This document shows positions 51,807-60,828 of a DNA stretch of 64,000 nucleotides, one piece after another (the stretch's first letter is position 1; each line of letters starts with the position of its first letter). Source of the stretch: CBDDBX01 sp965225955 (GTDB lineage Bacteria > Acidobacteriota > Aminicenantia > UBA2199). The stretch is taken from assembly GCA_965225955.1 (NCBI GenBank), contig CBDDBX010000014.1, positions 62,001 to 126,000 on the forward strand, read 5' to 3'. The notes under the pieces were generated by a model that was not told the DNA's origin, searched no databases, and was given only the letters and a program-made list of their open reading frames with translations. A program made the position numbers and the translations under genes.

Positions 51807-53828
51807 ATGAGTGAAGCTAACAAAGAAAAAGAAGCTATGGAAGCTGCTGTAACTGACGAATTACAGTTTATTTCCTTCAAGCTTGGCGCTGAGGAGTTTG
51901 GTGTTGAGATTAACAGGGTAAAAGAGATTCTTAAACTGGTTGAGATAACTCCTGTTCCTAAATCTCCGGCATATTTCCTTGGTATAATGAACCTCAGAGG
52001 AAGTATTATTCCTGTTCTGGATCTTAAAATAAGAGTTGGGATTGCTGCTTCAGAAACAACTGATAAGACTAAGATACTTGTTATCAGAGCTGGAGACGAT
52101 AATTATGGAATAGTTGTGGATGAAGTGTCTGAAGTTCAGAGAGTTGCCCGGGAAAGAATTGAACCACCCCCACAGATGACAAGAGGAATTGATAAGTTCT
52201 ACCTTGAAGGTGTTGTTAAACTTGTCGAGGAAGATCGCCTTATAATGATGCTTAATCTGAGTGAAGTACTTAATGTTGAGATCTCCAGAGAAAGATCCGA
52301 AACATTTGAATCTTCACGTGGTTTCTCTGAAGATAAAGATTTTGTGCAGGAAGTAATTGAAGAAGAACTTCTTGTAACTTTTAACCTTGGTGCTGAAGAG
52401 TTCGGTCTGGGCATTGAAGCGGTAAAAGAGATACTTAAGGTAAGAGAGGTTACCGTTGTGCCAAATGTACCTGATTTTGTAATGGGTATACAGAATGTGA
52501 GAGGTACGGTGCTTCCTATAATTAATATGAAAAATATTGTAGGGCAGGGAGAGATTGAAGCTGACGACAGTAACACAAGAATTCTCATTGTTGAAGTAAT
52601 GGGAATTAAGATGGGACTGATGGTTGAAAGAGTTAATGAAGTAAAGAGAATTCCAAAGAAAACTATAGATACCACTCCTGCAATCATCGCTTCTTATGGA
52701 AGAGAGATAAGTGGTGTTGCCAAACTTCAGGATGGTAAACAACTTATTCTGCTTCTGGATGAAACAATGATCATTGATCAGGATGATGTGGAAGCAATTG
52801 CACGTATTCAGGATGATGAAGTTGGTGAGCGTCAGGCTGCAGATACTGCTGTTATTGATGAAAGCCAGTATGTTATCTTCTCAGTACTTGGAGAAGAGTT
52901 TGGCGTAAATATTGATAAAGTGAAGGAGATCTTTAAAGTTGAGGAGATCACTCCTGTACCCCGCTCTCCTGAATTTATCAGAGGTGTGACCAATCTCAGA
53001 GGAAGCATAATTCCTGTTGTTGATATCAGACATAGATTCGGTGTAACAGATGTTGCCTCTGAATCAAGGGATATTGCAGATAAGGCAGGTAAGATTGCCA
53101 GAGAAGAGATTGATACATTAAATAAAATTATTGAAGCAGAAGGAAACGAAAGCATTACTGAATTTGACAGTAAACTTTCTCTCTATCTTGCAAATTACAG
53201 AACTTCAAACGATATAATTGTTACTCTGGTTGCTGAAATAAGGGAAGCTTATGAACCTCTGCTGGTGGAAATAAGGAATGCCTGGGAAAAGAAGAGTAAT
53301 ACCGAAGAGTTCGTACAGCTGGTAAAAGCAGTTATTGATAACAAATATCCGGAGTTTCTTTCATCTCTCAGCAAGATTCTTCTTAATAGTGAAAGAAACA
53401 GCGATAGTCTGGAGAAAATCCTTGTTGTAACTATTAAAGAGATGACTGTGGGACTTCTTGTAGATAATGTACATGAAGTGCTTATGGTTCAGGATTCAGT
53501 AATTGAGGATGTACCAAATATAGTCTTCTCAAACATCGATGTTGGTTATCTGGAAGGAATCGCCAAGCTTGACAGTGGTGAACGAATAGTGTTGATTCTC
53601 AATATTGACGACATTATGGATCAGGAAGATTTTGATAAACTCAGAAATATGAGAATTACAAAAAAGGGGGGTGAACTTAAATCTGACGAAAATGCAAAAA
53701 CCTCAGAGGCGGATGTAGTGAAAGAGATTGATTCTGAACCAGAGAAAGATAAAGTAAAAAAAGAGAATACAAAGAAAGCCCCGGCAAAAAAGAAAGCAGC
53801 CAGGAAAAAGCTGAAAATTGAGGAATAG
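51807..53828 (+). CDS. triple CheW-domain protein with large insert and Lys-rich tail
   Basis: 673 aa. CheW domain 1 about 13-155 (FKLGAEEFGVEINRVKEIL, NLRGSIIPVLDL), domain 2 about 190-335 (FNLGAEEFGLGIEAVKEI, NVRGTVLPIINM), domain 3 about 350-615 (VLGEEFGVNIDKVKEIFK, NLRGSIIPVVDI) split by a helical insert of about 120 residues (about 425-545). The tail 640-673 is Lys/Ala-rich (KKAPAKKKAARKK). CheW links receptors to CheA; three domains in one protein would scaffold an array. Very unusual size. Followed 14 nt later by CheB. Confidence 0.85.
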   Translation: MSEANKEKEAMEAAVTDELQFISFKLGAEEFGVEINRVKEILKLVEITPVPKSPAYFLGIMNLRGSIIPVLDLKIRVGIAASETTDKTKILVIRAGDDNYGIVVDEVSEVQRVARERIEPPPQMTRGIDKFYLEGVVKLVEEDRLIMMLNLSEVLNVEISRERSETFESSRGFSEDKDFVQEVIEEELLVTFNLGAEEFGLGIEAVKEILKVREVTVVPNVPDFVMGIQNVRGTVLPIINMKNIVGQGEIEADDSNTRILIVEVMGIKMGLMVERVNEVKRIPKKTIDTTPAIIASYGREISGVAKLQDGKQLILLLDETMIIDQDDVEAIARIQDDEVGERQAADTAVIDESQYVIFSVLGEEFGVNIDKVKEIFKVEEITPVPRSPEFIRGVTNLRGSIIPVVDIRHRFGVTDVASESRDIADKAGKIAREEIDTLNKIIEAEGNESITEFDSKLSLYLANYRTSNDIIVTLVAEIREAYEPLLVEIRNAWEKKSNTEEFVQLVKAVIDNKYPEFLSSLSKILLNSERNSDSLEKILVVTIKEMTVGLLVDNVHEVLMVQDSVIEDVPNIVFSNIDVGYLEGIAKLDSGERIVLILNIDDIMDQEDFDKLRNMRITKKGGELKSDENAKTSEADVVKEIDSEPEKDKVKKENTKKAPAKKKAARKKLKIEE

Positions 53829-53842
53829 GAACAGGAAAATTT

Positions 53843-54934
53843 ATGAATAAACGTATCAGAGTTCTGATCTGCGATGATTCTGCATTGGTAAGAGTTGCAC
53901 TGAAGAAGCATGTAGAAGAAGACAGCAGTCTTGAAGTTGCGGGAGTCGCAAGAAATGGAGCAGAAGCAGTAGATAAAGCCAGAGAACTGAGACCTGATGT
54001 TATTACTATGGATGTGGAGATGCCTGTTAAAACAGGTCTTGAAGCTCTTCAGGAAATTGTAAAAGATAAAATAGCTCCGGTAATTATGTTCTCTTCCCTT
54101 ACTAAGGAAGGGGCCAGTCAGACTATGGATGCTATGGAAATGGGAGCTTTTGACTGCGTTGGTAAACCCGCAGGTAGCAGAAGTTTTGGTAGCGATATTA
54201 ACAAAGTAGTTGAAACTATCAAAAAAGCTGCTCAATCAAATTTCTACTCCAAAATTTCCAGGCCGGTAAGAACAAGAACTTCTGCAGTAAGAGATATTCT
54301 TACAAAACCTGATGAAAAAAAGAAGAGTGCTATAACAAAACCTTATGTAAAAGGAAAAGCTCCTTTTAAAGTAATAGCTCTTGGTATTTCAACAGGAGGT
54401 CCGAAATCTATCTTCAAGGTGCTGCCTGAACTGCCTGCTGATCTTGATGCAGCAGTTATTGTTGTTCAGCACATGCCTCCGGCATTTATCGGTACTTATT
54501 CTCAAAGAATAAACAGCAGAACAAAAATGAATTGTGTTGAAACTGAAGCCGGGATGAAAATTGAGCCAGGTAATATATATATAGCTAAGGGAGGTTTTCA
54601 TCTTAAGCTGATGAGAAAAGCAAGTGGTGATATTCTTATCAGACAGTCCAAAGAGCCTCAGCATCTGTTTGTACCCGCTGTTGATGTAATGATGGATTCT
54701 GTGGTTGAAGTCTTTAAAGGTGATACTATAGGTGTCCTTATGACAGGAATGGGGCGTGATGGTGCTGAAGGAATGGTTAAAATTGCAGAATCCGGTGGTG
54801 TAACAATTGCTGAAAGTGAAGAAACTGCAATTGTTTATGGAATGCCACAGGAGGCAGTTAAGAGAGGAGGAGCTCAGGTTGTAGCTCCAAACTGGGATAT
54901 TGCAGCTGAGATAATTAAAGCTGTAAATAAGTGA
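53843..54934 (+). CDS. cheB: CheB methylesterase response regulator
   Basis: 363 aa. Receiver 1-120 (VLICDDSALVRVALKK, phosphoacceptor in ITMDVEMPVKTG, Ser/Lys in SSLT and GKPA), linker, then methylesterase with catalytic Ser in GISTGGPKS, His in VVQHMPP and Asp in TGMGRDGAEGM. Removes methyl groups from chemoreceptors. No receptor gene is in the window. Overlaps a GTG-start frame of the HEAT gene, whose better start is at 54952. Confidence 0.93.
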   Translation: MNKRIRVLICDDSALVRVALKKHVEEDSSLEVAGVARNGAEAVDKARELRPDVITMDVEMPVKTGLEALQEIVKDKIAPVIMFSSLTKEGASQTMDAMEMGAFDCVGKPAGSRSFGSDINKVVETIKKAAQSNFYSKISRPVRTRTSAVRDILTKPDEKKKSAITKPYVKGKAPFKVIALGISTGGPKSIFKVLPELPADLDAAVIVVQHMPPAFIGTYSQRINSRTKMNCVETEAGMKIEPGNIYIAKGGFHLKLMRKASGDILIRQSKEPQHLFVPAVDVMMDSVVEVFKGDTIGVLMTGMGRDGAEGMVKIAESGGVTIAESEETAIVYGMPQEAVKRGGAQVVAPNWDIAAEIIKAVNK

Positions 54935-54951
54935 TTGATAAGGAGTGGCAT

Positions 54952-56040
54952 ATGGATAAGATAGATACTTCAAAGGTTTTACTAGACAAGTGGACTGAGA
55001 TTAGTTCACAGGAGAGACTGGACAGGCTTCAGGATTATATTGAATCTTCTGATATAACGCTTATTCCGGTTTTCGTTGATCTGCTTGAAAATGAGAAAGA
55101 TCGTGCGGTAAAAGAGAGACTTCTTATGATTCTTAATGAACTCATACCGCGCTCAGATTACGATATTGTTGATCGTATGCTGAGGTCGCCTGATCCATTT
55201 ATAAGAAATGGAGTCGTTGAGATAATCAAGAAGTCAGAAATTCCTCTGATTGAGTTTCTTGGCAAACTTGCGGAAGATCCGGATAAAGATGTCAGGAAAT
55301 TCGTAATTGATTCACTTTCAACAGAAAAAAGTGAAGAGGCAATTAACATAATCAGAAGGCGCCTTGTAGACGCTGACCCTAATGTTGTATATACAGCAGT
55401 GGAGTATCTTGGTAATTTCAGAGATACAGAGAAAGTAGAAGAGATTGAAGAGTTTCTGTTTCTGGATAATGTTAATCTGATGTTAACATGTTCCAGCCTT
55501 GAAGCTCTGTCAAAAATTAATCAGTCTCCAAGGGCGGAAGAGATCATAAAAAAGTTCTCAAATGCTGATACTAATCCAATGCTGCTTTTTCCATTGCTGA
55601 GATATCTCAGTACTTTTGGTTCAAAAGATGCATTCATACTGCTTGAGAAACTTCTGGATGGTAATCCTGAACCATATATGAAAGAGATTATCGATGCAAT
55701 TGAAGGTATAATGCGTAATAATGGCATTGATGATGTACCTGAACATATAAGAGAGAAACTGGAATCAATAGCCAAAAATACTGATAATAGTGTGAATCAG
55801 TATGAAATTTCAAGAATTCTGTCTGCTGCTGAAAGTGAGCATAGTATTGAGAAAATCAGAGAGATGCTTAACGACGAAAACGAGATGGTCCAGATATGGG
55901 CTGTTGAACAGCTCGGCCTTATGGGAGATGAGAGCGATATTGAACTTCTTGATGAAATTGCTGAAGAAACTGAAAGTGATGAGATGCTTGAGGTTATTGG
56001 TGATGCGGTTATGAAAATTGACGAAAGGATTAATCAGTGA
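54952..56040 (+). CDS. HEAT-repeat protein
   Basis: 362 aa from the ATG at 54952 (AAGGAG upstream), preferred over a GTG at 54931. Around eight HEAT repeats of 30-35 residues, e.g. DPFIRNGVVEIIKKSEIP, DPDKDVRKFVIDSLS and NVVYTAVEYLGNF, acidic and Leu/Ile-rich. Scaffold or regulator; HEAT repeat proteins are found in some myxobacterial-type chemosensory operons. Ends 6 nt before CheR. Confidence 0.8.
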   Translation: MDKIDTSKVLLDKWTEISSQERLDRLQDYIESSDITLIPVFVDLLENEKDRAVKERLLMILNELIPRSDYDIVDRMLRSPDPFIRNGVVEIIKKSEIPLIEFLGKLAEDPDKDVRKFVIDSLSTEKSEEAINIIRRRLVDADPNVVYTAVEYLGNFRDTEKVEEIEEFLFLDNVNLMLTCSSLEALSKINQSPRAEEIIKKFSNADTNPMLLFPLLRYLSTFGSKDAFILLEKLLDGNPEPYMKEIIDAIEGIMRNNGIDDVPEHIREKLESIAKNTDNSVNQYEISRILSAAESEHSIEKIREMLNDENEMVQIWAVEQLGLMGDESDIELLDEIAEETESDEMLEVIGDAVMKIDERINQ

Positions 56041-56046
56041 AGAACC

Positions 56047-56883
56047 ATGGAACTAAAAGTAGAAGATTTCATAAAGTTTCGTAACCTTATATACGATAAG
56101 GCAGGTATATTTTTTGAAACCAAAAAAATATACTTTGTTAAAAAAAGAATTGAGAAGAGATTAATAGCCCTCAAAATTGAAAATGTAGGGGAGTATTTCA
56201 ATCATCTGAAATTTATGGATAAGTTTGGTAAAGAACTACAGAATCTTCTAAACCTGTTAACTACCAACGAAACATATTTTTTCAGAGAAGATAACCAGCT
56301 GGATGTGTTTACGAAGTTTTGTCTGCCTGAAATAATAGAGAAGAAAAGGAAGAGCAAGTCAAAAACTCTCAAAATATGGTCCGCTGGATGTTCTTCAGGT
56401 GAAGAACCTTATACTTTGGGTATAAGACTACTTGAAAACATTAAGGACATTTCAAGCTGGGATGTAACAATTACGGCCACGGATATTGACACTGAAATTC
56501 TTAAAAAGGCCAATGAGGCTGTCTATTCAGAACGATCCGTAAGAAATATACCACCTGACCTTCTTAAAAGATACTTTCTTGTGTCACCGGAAGGTTCACG
56601 TTTGAGAATGAATGTCAAAAAACTTGTGACATTCAAGCATCTTAATCTTTTTGATGCTACAGGTATGAGATCATTAAGAAATATAGATTTTCTGTTCTGC
56701 AGAAATGTTCTTATATACTTTGATGATGCCTCCCGAAAGAAAGTTGTTGGTAACTTCTATGACAGCATGAATCCGGGAGGGTATATTTTTCTGGGGCATT
56801 CGGAATCTGTAACAAGAATAAATACTGCGTTTAGTGTTAAGAGAGCTGGTGGAATGATTGTCCATCAGAAACCTGGCAATTAA
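56047..56883 (+). CDS. cheR: CheR protein-glutamate methyltransferase
   Basis: 278 aa. N-terminal helical domain (LIYDKAGIFFETKK), then LLTTNETYFFRE, SAM-binding WSAGCSSGEEPYTLGI and FCRNVLIYFDDASRKKVV, and the C-terminal LGHSESV: all standard CheR motifs. Methylates receptor glutamates. Partner of CheB at 53843. No fused TPR. Confidence 0.95.
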   Translation: MELKVEDFIKFRNLIYDKAGIFFETKKIYFVKKRIEKRLIALKIENVGEYFNHLKFMDKFGKELQNLLNLLTTNETYFFREDNQLDVFTKFCLPEIIEKKRKSKSKTLKIWSAGCSSGEEPYTLGIRLLENIKDISSWDVTITATDIDTEILKKANEAVYSERSVRNIPPDLLKRYFLVSPEGSRLRMNVKKLVTFKHLNLFDATGMRSLRNIDFLFCRNVLIYFDDASRKKVVGNFYDSMNPGGYIFLGHSESVTRINTAFSVKRAGGMIVHQKPGN

Positions 56884-56894
56884 GGAGGACTTTT

Positions 56895-57260
56895 ATGAAG
56901 GTGTTAATAGTAGATGATTCGGAAATGGTAAGAAATTATCACTACTACATTCTTAAGAATGCTGGTTTTGAAGTGATACATGCAATAGATGGTATGGATG
57001 GATATGAGAAACTGCTGATGAATCCTGAAGTCGATATAATTGTCAGTGATATTAACATGCCAAATATGGATGGGTATACAATGATTGAGAAGGTCAGAAG
57101 TCATGACGACTTTGAAGATCTTCCGATTATAATTGTATCTACTGAAGATGAAGCTCAGGATAAGCAGAAAGGATATGATGCCGGAGCAGACTTTTACATA
57201 GTGAAACCTCTTGATCCAAATATACTAATAGAAAATATCAAGTTGCTTACGGGGGCGTGA
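56895..57260 (+). CDS. cheY: CheY-like response regulator
   Basis: 121 aa, single receiver. VLIVDDSEMVRNY, Asp52 as phosphoacceptor (VSDINMPNMDGY), Ser in VSTEDE and Lys in VKPLDP. Likely output of the CheA downstream; motor or other targets unknown. CheX-like 48198 may dephosphorylate it. GGAGG ribosome site. Ends 1 nt before CheA's GTG. Confidence 0.93.
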   Translation: MKVLIVDDSEMVRNYHYYILKNAGFEVIHAIDGMDGYEKLLMNPEVDIIVSDINMPNMDGYTMIEKVRSHDDFEDLPIIIVSTEDEAQDKQKGYDAGADFYIVKPLDPNILIENIKLLTGA

Positions 57261-57261
57261 T

Positions 57262-59823
57262 GTGAAATATTCAATTTCGAAAGATGAAGTACTTGTTCTA
57301 CTCGAATTTCTATCTGAATCCAATGATCATCTGGATGGGATAGAAGAGAAAGTCCTGAAGCTGGAAGTTTCAAAGGATGTCGAATTAATAAACTCTATTT
57401 TCAGGCCGATCCATACGATTAAAGGAACTTCATCTTTTCTGAATCTTACCAGTATAGGTAAGCTTTCTCATGAAGTTGAAACCCTGCTTGACGATATTAG
57501 GAAAGGAAGGATTTCTGAAATCAATGAGAAAATCATTGATGTTATTCTGGACTCAATTGATGCTCTCTCAAGAATGCTCAATAATACTGCAGATGTTATC
57601 AGTGCTCAGAATCACGATGAAGATATTGCAGATGTTGAGATTGAGGATGTTGAGTATTCAAAGCTTATTGAGAGGGTTCTGGAGGTGAGAGGCAAACCTG
57701 CTGCAGCTGGTAGTCAGGATGGTGATGCTGAAGGAGCCCCGGTAGTAGCTGATGAAGTAGAAGAACTTCCTCTGATTGAAGAAGATAAACCTGAGAAAAT
57801 GAGTGTAGAGTTTCCTCAGGAAATGAAGGCACAGTATGAGCAGGAAGGGTTTGAGCACCTTGGAAGAATAGAAGATATTCTTCTTGAGCTGGAAAGTTCA
57901 CCAGAATCAACAGAGCTCTATAACGACCTTTTCAGAGCTCTTCACAGTCTTAAGGGAAATACTGGTGTTATTCTGTCAATAATAGATGATGATTCTGTAA
58001 GACAAAGTCATTTCCTTAATAATTTCCGGGAATTATCACATCTGGCCGAATCTCTTGTTCAGAAGAAGAGAGATAACAATATTCCACTGATTGGTGATGA
58101 AGTGGATATTCTTTTCAGAGTTAAGGATTTTCTACTTAGATTTCTTGAAGATTTCCGAAATAATATTGATTCACATATCAATGTTACAGAAATCTTAATG
58201 GAACTTAAGGGAGAGAGTGAACCTGACGCTGAAGGAATAAAGAAAATTGGCGGTGACTCTCTGGCTGCAGCTATTTCAACCAATATTAAACAGGCGACAG
58301 ATGCTGTCAGAGTTGGACTGGAGCAGATAGGGGATGATGGAAAAAGAGAGAAAGCCCTGAAGAAGGTCAGAAGAGGTTACCGTACTCTTAAGAAAGTTGG
58401 TGAAAAGGTTAAGCATAAGTTCCTTGTTGAAAAGAGTAATGCCAGCCTTGGAATAGTTGACTTCCTTCTGATGGGTAAAGATGATAACGAAGAACTCTTT
58501 ATTGCAGATCTAAAGAAAGACCTGGTGGAAATAGTAGAGAAAGCAGACAGAAGAAAGACTGAAAGAGTTGATCGCCGTAAGGCAACAACTCCTCCGGCAC
58601 CTACTTCCAGTGCATCAGCACCAGCTCCATCTGCTGCTGTATCAAAGACTCCGGCAGGAGGTCAGAGCGATAAGATTATTAAAGTTGCTCAGGAAAAAAT
58701 TGATACCTTTATGAATCTTATTGGTGAACTTCTTGTATCAAAAAATAACCTCAATATGATTTCCAGAAACCTGGAAGCAGAAGATCATATAGCAAAGAGG
58801 CTGAAAGAGTCTGTTGAGGCCATTACCAGAATTTCTGAACAGTTACAGAACAATATTATGGAGATAAGAATGCTTCCAATAGCAAATGCTTTCTCCAAAT
58901 TCCCCAGAATGATCAGGGATCTTTCAAAAAAACTTAATAAAAAGATTAAGCTTGAAATCAGTGGTGAAGAGACTGAGATTGATAAGAATATTATCGAGGC
59001 TCTGTCAGATCCTCTGGTTCATATGATAAGAAACTCTGCTGATCATGGTATTGAAACGCCGGAAGAGAGAGTTGAAATGGGGAAACCTGATGAAGGAACA
59101 GTTCAGCTTAAAGCTTTCAACCAGGGACAGTATGTTATTATTCAGATAATTGATGATGGTAAAGGTATCGATGTAAGAAAAATAAAAGCCAAAGTCATTG
59201 AAAAAGGTCTTGTTGCAGAAGCAGATCTTGATAAGATGGACGATACAACTATTATCAATATGATATTCATGCCTGGGTTCTCCATGGCTAAAGAGGTAAC
59301 AGATGTCTCCGGTCGTGGTGTTGGAATGGATGTTGTTAAAACCAATATAGAGAAGCTTGGTGGAGATGTCAGTATTGAAAGTACACTTGGTAAAGGTAGT
59401 GTATTTACGATACGTCTGCCTCTTACAATGGCAATTGGACGTGGACTTGAGGTATCAGCAGGTAATAACAGATACTTCCTTCCTCTTGAATATATTGTTG
59501 AAACATTAAGAGTTGATTCTGTAGATATTAATCAGTATAAAGGCAAAGAGATGGTAGTTGTAAGAGATGAACTTATTCCGGTAAGACGTCTTGAGAGCCT
59601 TCTTGGTATGAAAAACAATACTGAACTCGAAAGAGTAGCAACGGTTATCCTTAATGTTAAAGGTATGAAGGTAGGACTGGTAGTTTCAGACTACTACAAT
59701 GAAAGTGAATATGTTATCAAGCCACTTACAGGAAGCATCTCTGATGTGGATGGAATTTCAGGGGCCATGATAACAGGTGATGGTAGAATTAATCTTATTC
59801 TGGATATTCCCAGATTATTTTAA
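57262..59823 (+). CDS. cheA: CheA histidine kinase with two HPt domains
   Basis: 853 aa, GTG start. HPt 1 with His51 (RPIHTIKGTSSF), HPt 2 with His228 (RALHSLKGNTGV) and inserted helices, a region 330-470 without P2-like CheY-binding fold, Pro/Ala/Ser linker, dimerisation P3 (KIDTFMNLIGELLVSK), HATPase (DPLVHMIRNSADHGIE, DDGKGIDVRKI, GRGVGMDVVKTNI) and C-terminal CheW-like P5 (PLTMAIGRGLEVS). Two HPt sites mean two phosphotransfer inputs. No receptor gene is in the window. Confidence 0.92.
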   Translation: MKYSISKDEVLVLLEFLSESNDHLDGIEEKVLKLEVSKDVELINSIFRPIHTIKGTSSFLNLTSIGKLSHEVETLLDDIRKGRISEINEKIIDVILDSIDALSRMLNNTADVISAQNHDEDIADVEIEDVEYSKLIERVLEVRGKPAAAGSQDGDAEGAPVVADEVEELPLIEEDKPEKMSVEFPQEMKAQYEQEGFEHLGRIEDILLELESSPESTELYNDLFRALHSLKGNTGVILSIIDDDSVRQSHFLNNFRELSHLAESLVQKKRDNNIPLIGDEVDILFRVKDFLLRFLEDFRNNIDSHINVTEILMELKGESEPDAEGIKKIGGDSLAAAISTNIKQATDAVRVGLEQIGDDGKREKALKKVRRGYRTLKKVGEKVKHKFLVEKSNASLGIVDFLLMGKDDNEELFIADLKKDLVEIVEKADRRKTERVDRRKATTPPAPTSSASAPAPSAAVSKTPAGGQSDKIIKVAQEKIDTFMNLIGELLVSKNNLNMISRNLEAEDHIAKRLKESVEAITRISEQLQNNIMEIRMLPIANAFSKFPRMIRDLSKKLNKKIKLEISGEETEIDKNIIEALSDPLVHMIRNSADHGIETPEERVEMGKPDEGTVQLKAFNQGQYVIIQIIDDGKGIDVRKIKAKVIEKGLVAEADLDKMDDTTIINMIFMPGFSMAKEVTDVSGRGVGMDVVKTNIEKLGGDVSIESTLGKGSVFTIRLPLTMAIGRGLEVSAGNNRYFLPLEYIVETLRVDSVDINQYKGKEMVVVRDELIPVRRLESLLGMKNNTELERVATVILNVKGMKVGLVVSDYYNESEYVIKPLTGSISDVDGISGAMITGDGRINLILDIPRLF

Positions 59824-59847
59824 AATAACCTTTTAGAATTATATACA

Positions 59848-59867
59848 GGGCACAATATATTGTGCCC
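59848..59867 (+). terminator. hairpin downstream of cheA
   Basis: GGGCACAATATATTGTGCCC is a perfect 20-nt palindrome 24 nt after the cheA stop, with a short T run (GTTTAG). A weak intrinsic terminator. Of the rest of the gap 59868-60068 I see nothing except the second hairpin at its right end. Confidence 0.55.
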
Positions 59868-60029
59868 GTTTAGCATTTGGCACGGACTGAAAATATAACA
59901 AATTATTATCTTTTATGTGCCATAGATTAAGATTTTATCTTCAGATTGAACTCTGTTTAATTAAACAAAAAAATATAAATTATCGGAACAAATACCTGTC
60001 AGTTTTAGTTCGTGTCATTCTGTTCTGAT

Positions 60030-60061
60030 AATAAGGTAGATCAGAGAGATCCACCCTTATT
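60030..60061 (-). terminator. hairpin at the end of the pseudouridine synthase gene
   Basis: AATAAGG (60030-60036) pairs with CCTTATT (60055-60061) around an extended GATC core; it follows the minus-strand stop at 60069 by 8 nt. Read on the minus strand it ends in TTATTATCAG. Confidence 0.5.
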
Positions 60062-60068
60062 AATAGAT

Positions 60069-60815
60069 TTAATCTTCGTATTTAAACTTTCTCTTAAATG
60101 CTTCAAGTTCATCTACAGTTACTTCCCGCCAGTGTCCAGGGAGAAGCTTTTTCAACTGAATATTCCCGATTGAAACTCTTTTAAGTTTCTCAACAGGATG
60201 GCCGGAATATTTAAAAACCTTTCTGATTATATGCTTCTTACCTTCGGTAATTGTAACCTTGATCCAGGAGTTACCTTTCTGGGTTTTTTTGACATTCTCA
60301 ATTTTAACCGGATTTATTCTTCTTCCGTCAAGAACCATACCACGGGATTGCAGTTTATACTTTGTAGCATCACTCAGAGCCCCTTTTATTTTAACAAGAT
60401 ATACTTTGGGTATACTGTTACGGGGAGAGATGATAAAGTTTGTAAGATCCCCATCATTTGTAAGAAGAATAAGGCCTTCAGAGTGGTAATCAAGTCTTCC
60501 TACAGGATAAACCCTCTGAGGGATTTTCCTGATAAATTCGCTGATTGTTGCTCTGTGCTGTGGATCGCTCAGAGTTGAAACAACACCGTAAGGTTTATTA
60601 AACACGTAGTAAACCTTTCTTTCCAGTCTTATTTTAATGGGTTTGTTCTTAAAAGTTATAGTATCCTTGTGAGGATCTACAGGAAATCCAGGCTCTTTTG
60701 CAGTTTCACCATTTACCTTAAATTTCCTTTCAGCAATATATTGCCGGATGTTCCTGCGACTGTCAAAACCTGACTCCTGCAGAACCTTCTGTAGTGTAAA
60801 AATTGTGTCGCTCAT
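60069..60815 (-). CDS. RluB/RsuA-like rRNA pseudouridine synthase
   Basis: 248 aa. N-terminal S4 domain (residues about 5-65, FKVNGETAKEPGFPVDP) and pseudouridine synthase core with catalytic Asp in GRLDYHSEGLILLTNDGDLTN (about residues 105-125) and KTYLVKIKG-type VYLVKIKGAL. The family modifies 16S or 23S rRNA. A 23-nt gap to the NtrC-like gene upstream on the same strand may put it in one operon with the two-component pair. Confidence 0.9.
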   Translation of the reverse strand: MSDTIFTLQKVLQESGFDSRRNIRQYIAERKFKVNGETAKEPGFPVDPHKDTITFKNKPIKIRLERKVYYVFNKPYGVVSTLSDPQHRATISEFIRKIPQRVYPVGRLDYHSEGLILLTNDGDLTNFIISPRNSIPKVYLVKIKGALSDATKYKLQSRGMVLDGRRINPVKIENVKKTQKGNSWIKVTITEGKKHIIRKVFKYSGHPVEKLKRVSIGNIQLKKLLPGHWREVTVDELEAFKRKFKYED

Positions 60816-60828
60816 TTTACTTCCTTAT

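Noticed and set aside
53621..54235. 204-aa minus-strand ORF across the CheW3/CheB junction
   Set aside because: Antisense shadow; Phe/Ser/Cys-rich composition unlike protein of this genome.
54931..54952. GTG 54931 as start of the HEAT-repeat gene
   Set aside because: ATG 54952 has AAGGAG at the right distance; the GTG has none.
54389..54973. 194-aa minus-strand ORF within cheB
   Set aside because: Antisense shadow of the conserved CheB catalytic region.
59885..59897. 13-bp match to the end of the 112-bp repeat (gactgaaaatata)
   Set aside because: Too short and A/T-rich to be a third copy; the rest of the element is absent.
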